From NCBI GenBank assembly GCA_020740775.1, contig JAHEWK010000009.1, forward strand, positions 2,666,001 to 2,730,000: a stretch of DNA of 64,000 nt, written 5' to 3'. This document shows positions 21,648 through 32,210 of the stretch, piece by piece. The position numbers and the translations under genes are program-made. Numbering within the stretch: position 1 is the stretch's first letter; each line of letters opens with the position of its first letter. This DNA is from Ilyonectria destructans (lineage: Eukaryota > Ascomycota > Sordariomycetes > Hypocreales > Nectriaceae). A model generated the notes under the pieces. That model was not told where the DNA came from, made no database searches, and saw only the letters and a list, made by a program, of their open reading frames with translations.

Positions 21648-22592
21648 TCATTCATGCAACAGATGCTCATCAAACCACGGAATTGCCTGGTAAAATGCCT
21701 GTTCCTTTGCCCATTTCTGCTCCCGCTTGGACAAGTTACAACGCACTGCAAAGCCATGCACCACTTTGGAATAGAGCGTCAGCTGGTACTGCTTGCGGGC
21801 ATTTTGGAGGGTCCTCTCCGTCTCATGGCGCTTCTCGGCTGGGAAGATATGGTCCATTTCAGCAGCTGCAATGGAAAGAGGTCCTTTGATGGCAGCGAGC
21901 TCGTCAGCGACCACGGAGCTGGGGTGGGCGACGTAGCCGGCATCGATGCCACCATTGAAGTGACGGATTAAATACTGTAGGCGAATCAGGATACACGAAA
22001 TCGTTCAGCCAGCTGGGTATTTAGTGAGCTCACCTTAGCGCCGAAACAGTACCCTACGGCACCGAACTTCGTCATTCCGTACTCCTCCTTCAAGATCTTG
22101 ATGGCGTCCTGAATAATAGGGTCCACTGCTGCCTCGTTATGCGGATTGTCACCCGTTGAACCCCTCGAGAGCCACGCAGGGATATCCACCTCTTTGTCTG
22201 GGTTTACAGGTATGGGGTCACCGTTAAACGTGTCAACAAGCAAGGTCACGTAGCCGTTTGCAGCAAACTCATCGGCAAGCAAGCGGCTATTCTGCCATAT
22301 GCCCATGATGTCAGGCAAGAACAGAACGGCTGTCGATTCCTTAGCCTTCTCGGGTGTCGGTGTCGCAAGATAGACTGCGTGCTTTCCTCCGGCGATCCGA
22401 ATATTTTTGCCTCGCGGGGTGCCACTAGAAAGGAGTCAGCATATCAGTTGGTGAGACAATGGAGGCTTATGCCGATTCGTCACAGATCTCCAGACTGAGT
22501 ACACCGAGTCTATTAGTCGGGGTAGAGGAGGTACACTCTTACTCGTGTCTAAAGCCAACTGAACAGCATTTCGCGGGAGGGTAGGAAGTCAT
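21648..22592 (-). CDS. Dienelactone hydrolase family protein
   Basis: Three exons fit consensus splice sites: 22592-22543, 22424-22034 and 21974-21648, giving 255 residues, the usual length. The start MTSYPPAKCCSVGFRHDGTPRG is the typical DLH N-terminus. The catalytic triad is visible: Cys143 in GYCFGAK, Asp188 in AEMDHIFP, His220 in VVHGFAV. Family members are cytosolic alpha/beta hydrolases that open dienelactones in aromatic (beta-ketoadipate-type) catabolism, but many fungal paralogues have unknown substrates. No frame damage is seen despite adjacent transposon blocks. Confidence 0.88.
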
Positions 22593-23882
22593 GTCTACGG
22601 TGAGTAGTATAGGGTAGCTATAACTGCAGTTCCCAGAAAATGGAATTAAACGACACGCGCCTGTACGCCTTATGATGCAGGTCTTTTATACTTTTAGCAC
22701 GCTTGGGAACTACGTAGAAAGACATTTCTATCAAGTACTAGGTGAGGAAATGCTCCTGCAATCATGAACTCAGGATACTGCTGTGTTCAAAGAGTGCTCG
22801 TCTTCTTCTTTCCGCTTAATAAGCGGCTTCGTAGCTCTTGGATTGTGCGATGTTGTTAATTTCAGTATTAGTTCACACCTTGTTTTTTTTTTGGCGTAAT
22901 CCTGGTAGGCATGGGTCACTAGTTCGCTTCCTCAGCCGGTTACCGTACTGAAATTCATTAATGCAAATTATTCCGCCAGGGGAGAACACCTCATAAGGCG
23001 CTTAATGCTTCCCACATTTCCGTATTCCCATACTTCCGTATTTCCGTATTCCCCATATTTCCATAGTCCCCGTATTTCCATATTTCCATAGCCCCCGTAT
23101 TTCCATATTTCTTGTAGTTTTTTGCATTCCGACTACCCCGATTGACGTAGACAGGCCTAAAGAGGTCAACTTCTCCAAGGATTCTCACCCTTTTCTCAAT
23201 ACCTAATGTATGGTTTGCCATTTATGATAGCCTAGTGTTATCAATACTATGTCCCACAAGTTTGCCCGGTTAATGTGTTCTCACGTTCGATTAGCATTAT
23301 CCGCTGGGTTGATCTGAGAAACCCCAGCTCTCCTCGTCAGATGAGAGAGAGGTGCATATTACTCAACCCAACGGGTAAGGTGGATAACTGACCCTAGGCG
23401 GCCTCGGGTCCAATCTTTTCGATAGCTTTGGCCTTTTTCGCATGGGGCTGAATGGCTAGTATACGGCTGTCCGTCCATCGAGGATGGGTTGCCGCAGCCG
23501 CAAAGTAACAAAAAACACAGTTATTTTGACGATTTAAGCACTCTCAAACCCAATCCTTCCAAGGTTGCCAAGACGTGAATAACAAGACATGTGAGGGTGA
23601 TTGGAGTATATAAGCTCTATATTTCTAATAACCGAGAGTTCTAAAGTAGATCCTTCATCCGAAGTGAAATAAGAAGGGGAAATTCATCAAGTATCGCATG
23701 GTTAGGCGCCGGGGTCTCATGCTCGACATGTCAGCCACAGCATTCCGACGACCCGTAGCTCTAACTCTCTCGACATTCTAGCAGTCCATGGTCTAGGATG
23801 TGACACCTCTTTCCATGTAGTTCTAGAAATAATCCACAGTTTCCATTGACGCCGAGGCAGTGCAAGAATCTTCCTCCCTTCC
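22593..23882. other. Intergenic region with a short tandem repeat
   Basis: No supported gene. It contains the AT-rich tandem repeat at 23017-23115, listed separately, and a poly-T run near 22885. It separates two minus-strand genes and so includes the DLH promoter. Confidence 0.5.
23017..23115. repeat. Degenerate tandem repeat of CCGTATTT/CCATATTT units
   Basis: About eleven imperfect 8-9 bp units alternating CCGTATTTCC, CCATATTTCC and CCCCGTA. On the minus strand it encodes a KYGNTE-like repeat within a short open frame that I do not consider a gene. Confidence 0.75.
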
Positions 23883-24389
23883 TTAGATTTGGAAAGTGCC
23901 AAAAGCAATGGAGGAGAGAAATAGTGAAACGATGACAAAGCCAACAGTATTGAATGTCGACTGAGGGCAAAGGCCAAGTGCTGCGTCCTCGGAAGCAGTC
24001 GAACTCGATGAAACAGTCTTTGTACCGGCCTCCTCGTCAGTCGCGGAAGATCCGCCAGTGGCAATGATGCTAGCCTCAGTCGGGAGAGCTGTTACAGTTC
24101 CAGTAGCAGTTCCGTTTCCCTTGCAGAAAACATCATCCCAGGGAGCCCCGTTTTTGTAAAGGCACTGAACGATCTCGGAGACGCTTTTGTCGGTGGCGAG
24201 ACAGTAAATGCCACAGTCGTCGTAGTAGCTGACAATGTCCGCTGTCCCACAGCAGGCAGCCATAATTTCGGTATGATTACCACCATAGGGCATGGCGCAA
24301 AGAGAATTGTCCACGGGTGTGTTGTAAAGATCCTGGCCACCCTTGCATGTCGACGTCTGAGCAGTGGCGGATGTAGTGGCTGAAGTCAT
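23883..24389 (-). CDS. Cysteine-rich fungal protein with C-terminal hydrophobic tail
   Basis: 168 residues, one exon. A cysteine-patterned domain (about residues 15-90: CKGG, SLCAMPYGGNHTEIMAACC, DDCGIYCLAT, QCLYKNGA, VFCKG) resembles a widespread, uncharacterised ascomycete family. It is followed by a Ser/Thr/Ala-rich stalk and a C-terminal hydrophobic segment (VGFVIVSLFLSSIAFGTF), suggesting a GPI-anchor signal or tail anchor. No classical N-terminal signal peptide follows ATG 24389; sequence just upstream (AATCTTCCAAG) fits a leader, so an upstream signal exon is possible but not seen. Confidence 0.7.
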   Translation of the reverse strand: MTSATTSATAQTSTCKGGQDLYNTPVDNSLCAMPYGGNHTEIMAACCGTADIVSYYDDCGIYCLATDKSVSEIVQCLYKNGAPWDDVFCKGNGTATGTVTALPTEASIIATGGSSATDEEAGTKTVSSSSTASEDAALGLCPQSTFNTVGFVIVSLFLSSIAFGTFQI

Positions 24390-25197
24390 CTTGGAAGATT
24401 GGAGATTTGCCGGTAGATTTTGAGAGCTATATTGAAATGGAAGAAAAAACGAAATAATGAGGGCGGAATGAGTGTACGTCTGCTAAGGCGATATAATGAT
24501 AGAGCAAAAAGGAAAAGATAATGAGAGCAAAGGAGTGTTTTATCATAAGGCGATACGAGAAAAGAGCAAAAATGAGCAACGATATCAGGAGACAAGGCGC
24601 AACCGCGACATTACAATCCCTCGAGACACAAGCCACGATCCTTGGGGTACATCGGTTACGACGACAGATTCCAAACATATCTACATACGGGCGCACGTCT
24701 TCTACCCCTGTGATTCTGACGAGGAAAGTGGCTGAGTTCGGCTTCGGGCTATTTAAGATGCCCCGTCCGCCGTAGCCAATATTCCGACGGGGCTAGCGAA
24801 ATGGACCAAAACATCCCCTCGCCGCAGAGCCGACTAAGTCATCGTATCCAAGACCAGTGAGACCGAGCCCGAGGGTCGGCCCAGTACGATAAGTTACCTC
24901 TGTGGGTACTCTTCACTTCGTACGACGCCTAACTGAATGCCCGCCTGAAGCGCGAGGTCCGACCCGGGCCTACCTGAGAGGATATCTCTTCATGGTTAAG
25001 TTAAATGGCTTGATGTTGGCCTTGCCCCCTATTGGGCCATCTTCGTCTAACTTATTGGGCCTCAATGTTTTCTGATGTCCCCTCAATTCGTCATCAACCC
25101 ATCTTCCTTTGTTTGAAACATTTGATCATCACCTGATCGTTTTATCCCACCTGGATCCTACGTTACTCCAACATCACCACATTTTTAAGACAGCAAA
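24390..25197. other. Intergenic region, divergent promoters
   Basis: Normal composition. Open frames here are short and on both strands without motifs. It contains the upstream regions of the Cys-rich gene and the SNG1-like relic. Confidence 0.45.
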
Positions 25198-25572
25198 ATG
25201 CCTATTCATACAAGGGAAGGCATAAGGACGCTACATTGGCAAGGCAGAAGAACAATCGCCGTCAAGATGCTCGCAGGTGTTGCGGTTGCCATTCTCATCG
25301 TCTTCCTCGCCGATCTATCCTATCTTTTTGGTGCGACATTTCACGTCAAGGATCGCGTACACGCCCTCAAAATTCTGGTCGTTGACTATGATGGCGGACC
25401 AGTTAAAAGTTCGGTGGAAATCACCAGCCGCAGTGAAACATGTAGTAATGAGATTCGCACAACCTGCTCAGCTTACATTTATGACTTGGACAATATCGGA
25501 CTTGATTGGAACGACGACGGACGTAGGAAACGAAGGAGACCTCTAGGATATATCAATTGGCTCAATTTATAG
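25198..25572 (+). pseudogene. Truncated SNG1-like (DUF3533) membrane protein, N-terminal fragment
   Basis: 124 codons. Residues about 24-44 form a transmembrane segment (MLAGVAVAILIVFLADLSYL), followed by HALKILVVDYDGG, the signature start of the extracytoplasmic part in SNG1/DUF3533 proteins. After GGPV the similarity stops and the frame ends at 25572, whereas the family is usually over 350 residues with several more membrane spans. I see no downstream continuation. SNG1 relatives are associated with drug/nitrosoguanidine resistance and lipid asymmetry in yeast; this copy is unlikely to work. Confidence 0.6.
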
Positions 25573-25773
25573 GATACATGAATTGTTTGTTTGGAACGAA
25601 CAATTCGACACAATTCGATTCATTTAATGTGTGTGATTGATTGATCGAGTTGCATGTGATAAACGCTGTCTTAAAAACCTAGTCATTCTGATACAGGTGC
25701 CTCCAGAAACAGACTGCTCACAACCTCTTGCCATTCAACGATTCCAAATGCCGATGCACACCACCTCCCATGT

Positions 25774-26844
25774 TTAAGCGCAATACGCATTAAAATGGGA
25801 GGATAGCTTCATGAAGCTCATGGATCCATTAACAAGAACCATCTTGCCATCTTGCTGAAGCCCACCCCCTGGGATGTAGATTAGGTCCCCGACCGAAGCT
25901 GCCTGGGTTCCGTGGCGAGGGACCGCCATGGGCGCCAGTTCGGTCCATTGCTGTGACTCTGTATCAAAGGCCTCGGACTGGCTAAACACACCGGTAGAAG
26001 TGCTCGGGTTTCCTTCTCCACCAAAGGCGTAGAACTTGACTCCCACCGCGGCCCCAGAGATACCGCCTCTGGCAACTGGCATATGAGCCGCACTGGTTTG
26101 CCAACCAGTCGTCTGGTTTGTCAAATCAAGCTCAAAGACCGTGTCCCGAGTGTTCATCTGGCCGAACCATCTCCCACCCACAACGTAGAAGGTGTCGCCA
26201 ATGACCGCGCCAGTACCATGTTGGCGGCTCGCCGGCAACTCAGCTGCGTTTGGCGCGAGTCTCTGCCATTTGCTGGATGTGGTGTTGAAGGATATGACAG
26301 TGTTGACAGCATCCTGGTAGGTGTCCTGGAGCACAGTCATGCCACCAGCGAGATAGATCATCTCACCGTGCACCCCAGCGATGGAGCTTCCCTTCTCCGC
26401 GCCATTTGGCATGGGAGGCAGGACACTCCAGGTATCTGTCGTGACATCATACGCATGAGATGCTCCGGAAGCTACCCAGTTCATAGATACGCTCGAAAGA
26501 GTTGGTCCCACGACCAACCCACCAAGCAAGTACAGCTGACCGTCCACTACAGCAACGTTTGGGTGGTTGACTTTGTAGGGGGCCGGGGATACAGTACTCC
26601 AGGTATCCGAGGGGATGTCATAAAGCTGCAGCAAATCCGTCACCTCGGTGCCGTTGCCTGCGATGACAATTCCACCGAGAATGGCAATTGTCTCATTGTT
26701 GATGGCGACGGTGCCGTGTTCTTGGCGGGGCGATGGGATCGGGGCAAGATCTATCCATTCCCCAGACTTGCAGGCCGATGCTGTGGCAGTAATGTCGAAT
26801 AGGCTGAAGACAACCAACGGAATGATGTGTGACGAAGTACGCAT
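25774..26844 (-). CDS. Secreted kelch-repeat (six-bladed beta-propeller) protein
   Basis: 356 residues, one exon. Signal peptide about 1-24 (MRTSSHIIPLVVFSLFDITATASA, shown here only to mark the region's hydrophobic core VVFSLF). Six Gly-Gly doublets at about 57, 108, 167, 223, 275 and 326, each preceded by hydrophobic residues (AILGG, YLLGG, YLAGG, YVVGG, YAFGG, YIPGG) and followed by W-containing strands, mark six kelch blades. Several N-glycosylation sequons (NNT, NGT, NTT, NQT, NGS) fit secretion. Galactose-oxidase active-site Cys-Tyr features are not evident, so an oxidase role is unsupported. Ligand unknown. Confidence 0.82.
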   Translation of the reverse strand: MRTSSHIIPLVVFSLFDITATASACKSGEWIDLAPIPSPRQEHGTVAINNETIAILGGIVIAGNGTEVTDLLQLYDIPSDTWSTVSPAPYKVNHPNVAVVDGQLYLLGGLVVGPTLSSVSMNWVASGASHAYDVTTDTWSVLPPMPNGAEKGSSIAGVHGEMIYLAGGMTVLQDTYQDAVNTVISFNTTSSKWQRLAPNAAELPASRQHGTGAVIGDTFYVVGGRWFGQMNTRDTVFELDLTNQTTGWQTSAAHMPVARGGISGAAVGVKFYAFGGEGNPSTSTGVFSQSEAFDTESQQWTELAPMAVPRHGTQAASVGDLIYIPGGGLQQDGKMVLVNGSMSFMKLSSHFNAYCA

Positions 26845-28567
26845 GATTGTCTTGGTCTTTGGGCGTCGGTAAAGAAGTTGAAAACGGGATGGTGATCCTT
26901 TTGAGAAATGTATGCTTAGAGACTGAGAGCTTTTTTGTGTGTAGTTTTCCTGGTGATGATTTTCTCATGATGCAGTGATTGGTAAACTCTTAAGTAGTTT
27001 TCCCTGAACCTTGCACGCCGTTGTCGTCGTCATCGACACCATACAGAGCAAAATTAATGAAGGACGATCACTCAAAGGGATTCAAAACACAAGACGCTTA
27101 CTCAGCGGCTTTGAGAGGCGAGATCATATCCACGCAAGCTACGTAGTCATCACATATCAACTCCCCAGAAGATGCCCGAAGAGGAGCCTATCCTTGTACT
27201 TCGTATTCCGGTGGGTTCTGCAGGCGGTGGAGATAACCTTGGCGCACCGGTTTCTACTACGCACGTAAGGCGACCTCACTGGTTCGGGGTTTCCGATTGG
27301 TGCACTGTAGGAGCTGAAGGGCGTTTCCTTGGATGTGCTAGTTGTACTACCTAGGGCTCTGCTGCGCTTCCCCTGAATGGAAGCCAGGAAATCAACATCA
27401 TAGAGCTACAGGTTTTGGAGCATATGCCCGCGACGAGAATAGGGGTTGGCAGTAGATCTGAAGTGCAGCCTATGTCGATCTCGGGTCGAAGTGGATGGAG
27501 CATGTGCTTCCAGTTTTAGCAAGGGTGATGCACAAACCAGCGGTGAGAGTCTTGAAGGTTGGATCTTAATTAATTAACCTTTTGAACCTAATGAAATTGA
27601 GGCTCCAAGCAGTTGTGCAGTCAGAGAGTTGGCATACTAAAAAGTACCTTACACTAGAAGAAAGCTTTGATTTCAAGCCTTAAGATGCTTTTATTGATAG
27701 GAGGACTGACCCCTATTTGGATGCTCAACTCGTCTTCGAAGATTATGTGATGGCGCTTGAGTGTGGGCTTTGATTGAGGACTCCTTGGAACTTTTTGGGG
27801 ACCCACTGTTGATGCCAAATAAACAGATGCTACTATTATCTAAAATAAGTACATCTTGAGTAAGAAAACGTAAGAGATAGAGATACTGTATTCGTGGCCT
27901 TGTCATAATTGGAAATCGATCTTTGAGTGGGGGTTTTCGAAAGTTCCCACGGTGGATTCCACTTCGGCTTGTTGAGAGCATCTCAACGCGGCATTTACAA
28001 ATATCCGAACGGGATTTGCCGCGCTTCTTGGAGGAACTTAATCCAGTAATAGGCCTGCGTTTGAGAAATACTATTCGGTGAATGCACTCGGTGGAATCGT
28101 TTGGTGGATTCTAGGAAATTCCGCTTCACCTAAGGGCCGCGTGGACTGCGCCATTCTATTTGGGCTTCGTAATCCTGTGTTCAGAGATCTCTGGTAATAG
28201 CACGACGATTGTGGATACGCTGCATAGCCAGCAATCTTGTAATACGAAATCCGAGCCAATCCCTCTAGCCCCTGTATGGCTTATCAAGCCTGGCTATTGA
28301 GTAATACTGACGAAGGAGATGCATGACCAGAGCAAGGCCCTTTGTGATAGCCCCCAATTACGCAACTGTCGTATTCATAGATCCGGTAAGCGCATAGATA
28401 CGAACTAGACGGCGAATTTGAGCCACTTTGACGAGCTCAGTTATGTTATATATACCGCCAGGACGAAGCTACTTCCCAGGACTTTAACCAACACTACCAC
28501 ACCCTTCATCCTTCTTGACCAAGCAACGTTCTTTCCTTCCCCTTTCATCATTTTTTGAACTCTAACT
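26845..28567. other. Long intergenic region between the kelch and tyrosinase genes
   Basis: About 1.7 kb, divergent promoters. I see no convincing coding exon; short frames at 27011-27354 and 27691-27981 lack motifs. Composition is normal, with no RIP. Confidence 0.45.
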
Positions 28568-29872
28568 ATGCACTCCAAACTCCAGCTTTTGTTCAGTGTT
28601 TGCCTGTCGGCTCTGGTCTGCAGCCAACCTCACCTTGGTGCCAAACGCGACCCCTCATCGCAGCTCATGTATGACATTATTGATGAGTATTTGGAAACAA
28701 CTTCATCCGCTTTGCCAGTTGGCTCGTGTGCCTCGGACAACATAGCCGTTCGACGTGAATGGTTTGTATCCGCTCCACGACCTACGAATTAGCAGATGCT
28801 AAAACTCTACAGGGACAACTTGTCCAAGGCCGAGCGGCAGGACTACCTGCAGGCCGTTCAGTGTCTCCAGGCCAAAAAGCCCATCAGCAACACCACTTTG
28901 GCGCACACCAGATATGAGGAATTTGTGCTTTCGCACATCAATATGACACTTCAGATACACTTCTCGGTACATAGTCATACCTAACTTCGCAATTGCCTAT
29001 GAAGCTAACATGTGTCCAAGGGCTTGCTTTTACCGTGGCATCGCTACTTCGTCTGGCTCTACGAGAAAGCTCTTCGCGACGAATGTAGATACCAAGGTTA
29101 TCAGCCATATTGGGATTGGTCTAAGTATCTTGAAAATCCCCAGGACTCCTCCGTCTTTGATGGATCTGCCTACTCTCTCGGCGGCAACGGCAAAGCGATC
29201 TCCCATGGACCGACAAATATCACCATGGCAGGTGGTGCCCCACCTGCAATCTCCTATCTCTCGGCTCCGGGATCAGGAGGGGGCTGCGTGGTTGGAGGCC
29301 CTTTTTCGAACTACACCTTACTCCTCGACGCCAAGAATGAAGGGGCCTCCACGCCCATACAGATTTTCGATACCACACGATGTCTCGTCAGGGACTTCGT
29401 CGAGTCAACATTGAAAGAAAAGAACTCCTATCAGAATGTGACTGGCCTTATTGTAAATAGCGAGGATATTCACGCTTTCCGTGCGGGCCTTGAGGCTGAT
29501 AATGGGGTCCATCGTGGTGGGCATGAGTTCGTCGGGGGCGAAAACAACAACTTATTTACCTCGCCAAGCGACCCTATCTTCTATCTTCACCATGGTATGA
29601 TAGATCGTGTTTGGGCCATTTGGCAAAGTCGGGACATTGAAAACAGAACCCTTGCATTGGACGGAACTAAAACTTGGTGGAATTGTGAGTACATTCTGGT
29701 TGGAAGGAGTGATGAACAAGTTGGAAGAGAATTAAAGACTAACATTGAAACAGACCCACCATCTGCAAATGTGACACTTGGTGATGATCTCAACATGGGC
29801 TCACTCGGTTCAGTCAAGGTTCAAGATATCATGTCAACTCTTGACGGAAGACTTTGTTACAGATACGAGTAA
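28568..29872 (+). CDS. Secreted tyrosinase/catechol-oxidase-type type-3 copper enzyme
   Basis: Four exons by splice consensus: 28568-28761, 28813-28966, 29021-29684, 29754-29872, giving 376 residues. An N-terminal signal peptide (core LQLLFSVCLSALVCS) is present. CuA ligands are His106, His114 and His123 (SHIN, QIHFS, PWHRYF). CuB ligands are His280 and His284 (VHRGGHEF) and the HH pair at about 306-307 in DPIFYLHHGMID. Tyrosinases oxidise phenols to quinones using O2. The length fits short fungal secreted tyrosinases without a C-terminal capping domain. No gene damage seen. Its neighbour kelch protein is also secreted. Confidence 0.9.
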
Positions 29873-30385
29873 GCTGAGCATACTTGGCGCGTCGCTTTCT
29901 TTCTTCCTCTACAGCCTCAATAGCCAAGAAGCAGTCTTGAGCTAGAGCAAGTACATTACAGTCAAGGCATGCTTTTTTATATTGCAGGTTGGCGAGGTTT
30001 TTTTTTTCATTGTTAAAACAATGACTAGATTCTACGATCTGTCGAGTTTTAATTTACATTTCGGTGTTCTACACTATAAATTGTTGCCTTGTTGTTTCGC
30101 AGTACCTTTTCTACCAGGACTACTGGCAAACTTTCGTAGTATTAGAGACAGCTTAAACTAAGAGAGTTGTTAGCAGGACGGTTAGCGCCTGCTGACTAGT
30201 TTCACCTCAGCTACAATGCAGCTTCGGACATGTGCCTTGTACTATCGTTTGGGCCCTTCCAGCATTTGACTAAGACGACACCCGGGGCTAAGTCTAAAAG
30301 GGCACTATTTCCAGGACACATAATGCCTTTATATCAATTTGCTGTGGTCTCCTTTGTAATTATCTAGTCTTCTTTGCCTAATGAC
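29873..30385. other. Intergenic, tyrosinase 3' region
   Basis: No coding evidence. It contains T-rich runs near 30000 likely belonging to the 3' untranslated region or terminator area of the tyrosinase gene. Confidence 0.4.
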
Positions 30386-30790
30386 TTAAGTGGTATAATC
30401 TGGGCGTGTCTTAAGTGAGTTGTAGCATTCCAAGGCACGTTCTTGAAGAGGAATCTCGGTAATGTTGTCAGTTTGAAATGGCCGTGTCGAACGTTGTTCA
30501 ATCGCCCTGTGATCTGACCTGTACTCTATCTTATATGTGGTCCACTTCATTACTATGGTTGCTGGTACCTCTGATGCTAGGATTAAGTCGATTGCCATCT
30601 CGTTGTCTCTGCTTTGCTATGTATTCATGCTCCTACGTAGCAGGATCTTAATGGAATAGTCATTCAGTAGTAGAAGATCAGGTCGGCTCCTCCTTATCTT
30701 GCTGAGGATACGTCGACACCTCCCCATAATTGGTCATGCTGACTGAAATCTCTGGCTAGTGTAACGTCCATGACAGCACCATCATCTCTA
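30386..30790 (-). pseudogene. Tad1-like LINE endonuclease fragment
   Basis: Minus-strand translation gives DFSQHDQLWGGVDVS (about 30720-30765), the form of the AP-endonuclease motif DFNRHDQLWGG. It continues to AIDLILASEV and the C-terminal YRSDHRAIEQ (SDHR box) at about 30480-30598. Between these, one TGA and a frame shift break it. Only the endonuclease part is recognisable; no reverse transcriptase was found nearby. It is an old fragment of a non-LTR retrotransposon. Confidence 0.68.
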
Positions 30791-31642
30791 TCCTTCTCTT
30801 CTTTGTTGCTCCGATTCTATTGCCCTCGTGGTTCTGACTCTTTTACGCCAGGGACGATGATGTCCATCGTCCGGAACGAGGTTCGCTACACCAGACAGGG
30901 GCCAAAGACATGGATCTCCGCCAAGCGGATACCAGATATTATAAAGATACACAGAAGATCAAAAAGGAGATTTCGAGCAACTCTCTCTCCACAAAAACAA
31001 GTCATTCTCTATTCCTTAACAGAACTGAGGGCTTCGGGGTTCTGTGTGGAAGTTCCTAAGTGCCCCTGAGCCATGTAAAGATTTCCCGTCCCTGGCGCGC
31101 ACAGGCTTGCCTACGTACGTCTTGCGGCACAGCCGCAAGGATATAATTAGGCCCTGGCCCTTTCTCTTTAAGTGCGAAAATGCTGATGGGGCTGCCTGGG
31201 ACAAATCGGATCAGTGCCGGGACATGTTTCAGTTAGTAGATGCTTTAGCAACGGCTGAGCTGCTCACAGACAAGTTAGTGTCTGTCCAACCCAGGGAAGT
31301 CTCGAGCCGCCCCACCGTCATTTGCGCACTCATGCGCTGGTGGCCCGCCCTCCTGCCTGTAACCAACAGGTAGTTGTCATTGGGTCATGATGCGAGCAAA
31401 GTTCCGAATGCGACAGAGTTACGAATAATGTTACCCCCAGGACCCCGGTAGAGTTAGTTTGAGGCTGGTGTCCATCCACATAAATGTACGTAGTAGAAAC
31501 CAAACAGGGGTGTCCAGCCAACCAGAGAGCAACAAATCAAAAGGTATATTTAGGATGCGTCCAACCCCCCTGTTCTTGTGTGGGGTTAGTTTTGAGTCAT
31601 GCGGATATTAATATATCGGAGGGTTACTACGTTTGAAGATCC
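30791..31642. other. Intergenic, no supported gene
   Basis: Open frames of 99-109 codons (30770-31069 and 31044-31373) have no recognisable motifs, and the first overlaps the upstream LINE fragment on the opposite strand. Nothing else identified. Confidence 0.4.
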
Positions 31643-31823
31643 TGTTAGATCCGTTACGGTCAAATTGATCAATTGAATAGTGTTCAAAGCAGTGATGATG
31701 ATGTTCATCATTGCTCCCCCGGTCATCCGGACCGGCCGAAAAGGGGTTATCAGACCCCCCTTCTGACTAAGGTCAGGATATCAATCTAGCCGAGGTTTCG
31801 TAATACAGGGTCACAATCCAACA
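31643..31823. repeat. Small solo LTR-like element, subfamily F1 (181 bp)
   Basis: Starts TGTTAGATCCGTTACGG and ends CACAATCCAACA. The right 60 bp (CTGACTAAGGTCAGGAT and TTTCGTAATACAGGG) are shared with the F2 copies; the left part is shared with 49668-49848 and 50814-51010 in reverse orientation. A matching target duplication is not evident here. Confidence 0.65.
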
Positions 31824-31990
31824 GCTGGTTAATTTGTGGGTGAGTGGCGAAGTCACTGAGGCTTAGTTGAACTTGAGAATCCCTGTTCGTGGCTTGTCCA
31901 TAACAGCCCTGTCTGCGTAGTGCCGCGTCATAGGGCCAAAGCCGACCAATTCCCTGGTGTTCCACATATTATTACCCCTCTTTTATTTTC

Positions 31991-32190
31991 TGTTGGATAG
32001 CGTACGGCACATTCGATCCAGGGATTAATGCTCAATAGGGTGGATCCTGAATCTGTTTATTGTCTTGATCTAGGATGCCTCCGGTCCCCTCTTTTCTCGA
32101 GAGGGGCTTTATGTCATCTGACATCCCCTCTGACTAAGGTCAGGATATCGATCTATCAGAAGTTTCGTAATACAGGGTCACAATCCAACA
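31991..32190. repeat. Small solo LTR-like element, subfamily F2 (200 bp), target duplication TTTTC
   Basis: Starts TGTTGGATAGCGTACGG and ends CACAATCCAACA, flanked by TTTTC at 31986-31990 and 32191-32195. It is nearly identical to 50603-50804. It lies about 15 bp before the first ATG of the downstream regulator gene (32211). Confidence 0.85.
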
Positions 32191-32210
32191 TTTTCCGCTT
32201 AATAAACATG

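Noticed and set aside
26083..26802. 239-codon plus-strand frame
   Set aside because: Antisense shadow of the kelch gene, whose six repeats and signal peptide are clear.
25774..26844. Kelch protein as galactose oxidase
   Set aside because: No visible Cys-Tyr/His copper-site pattern and too short for the multi-domain enzyme.
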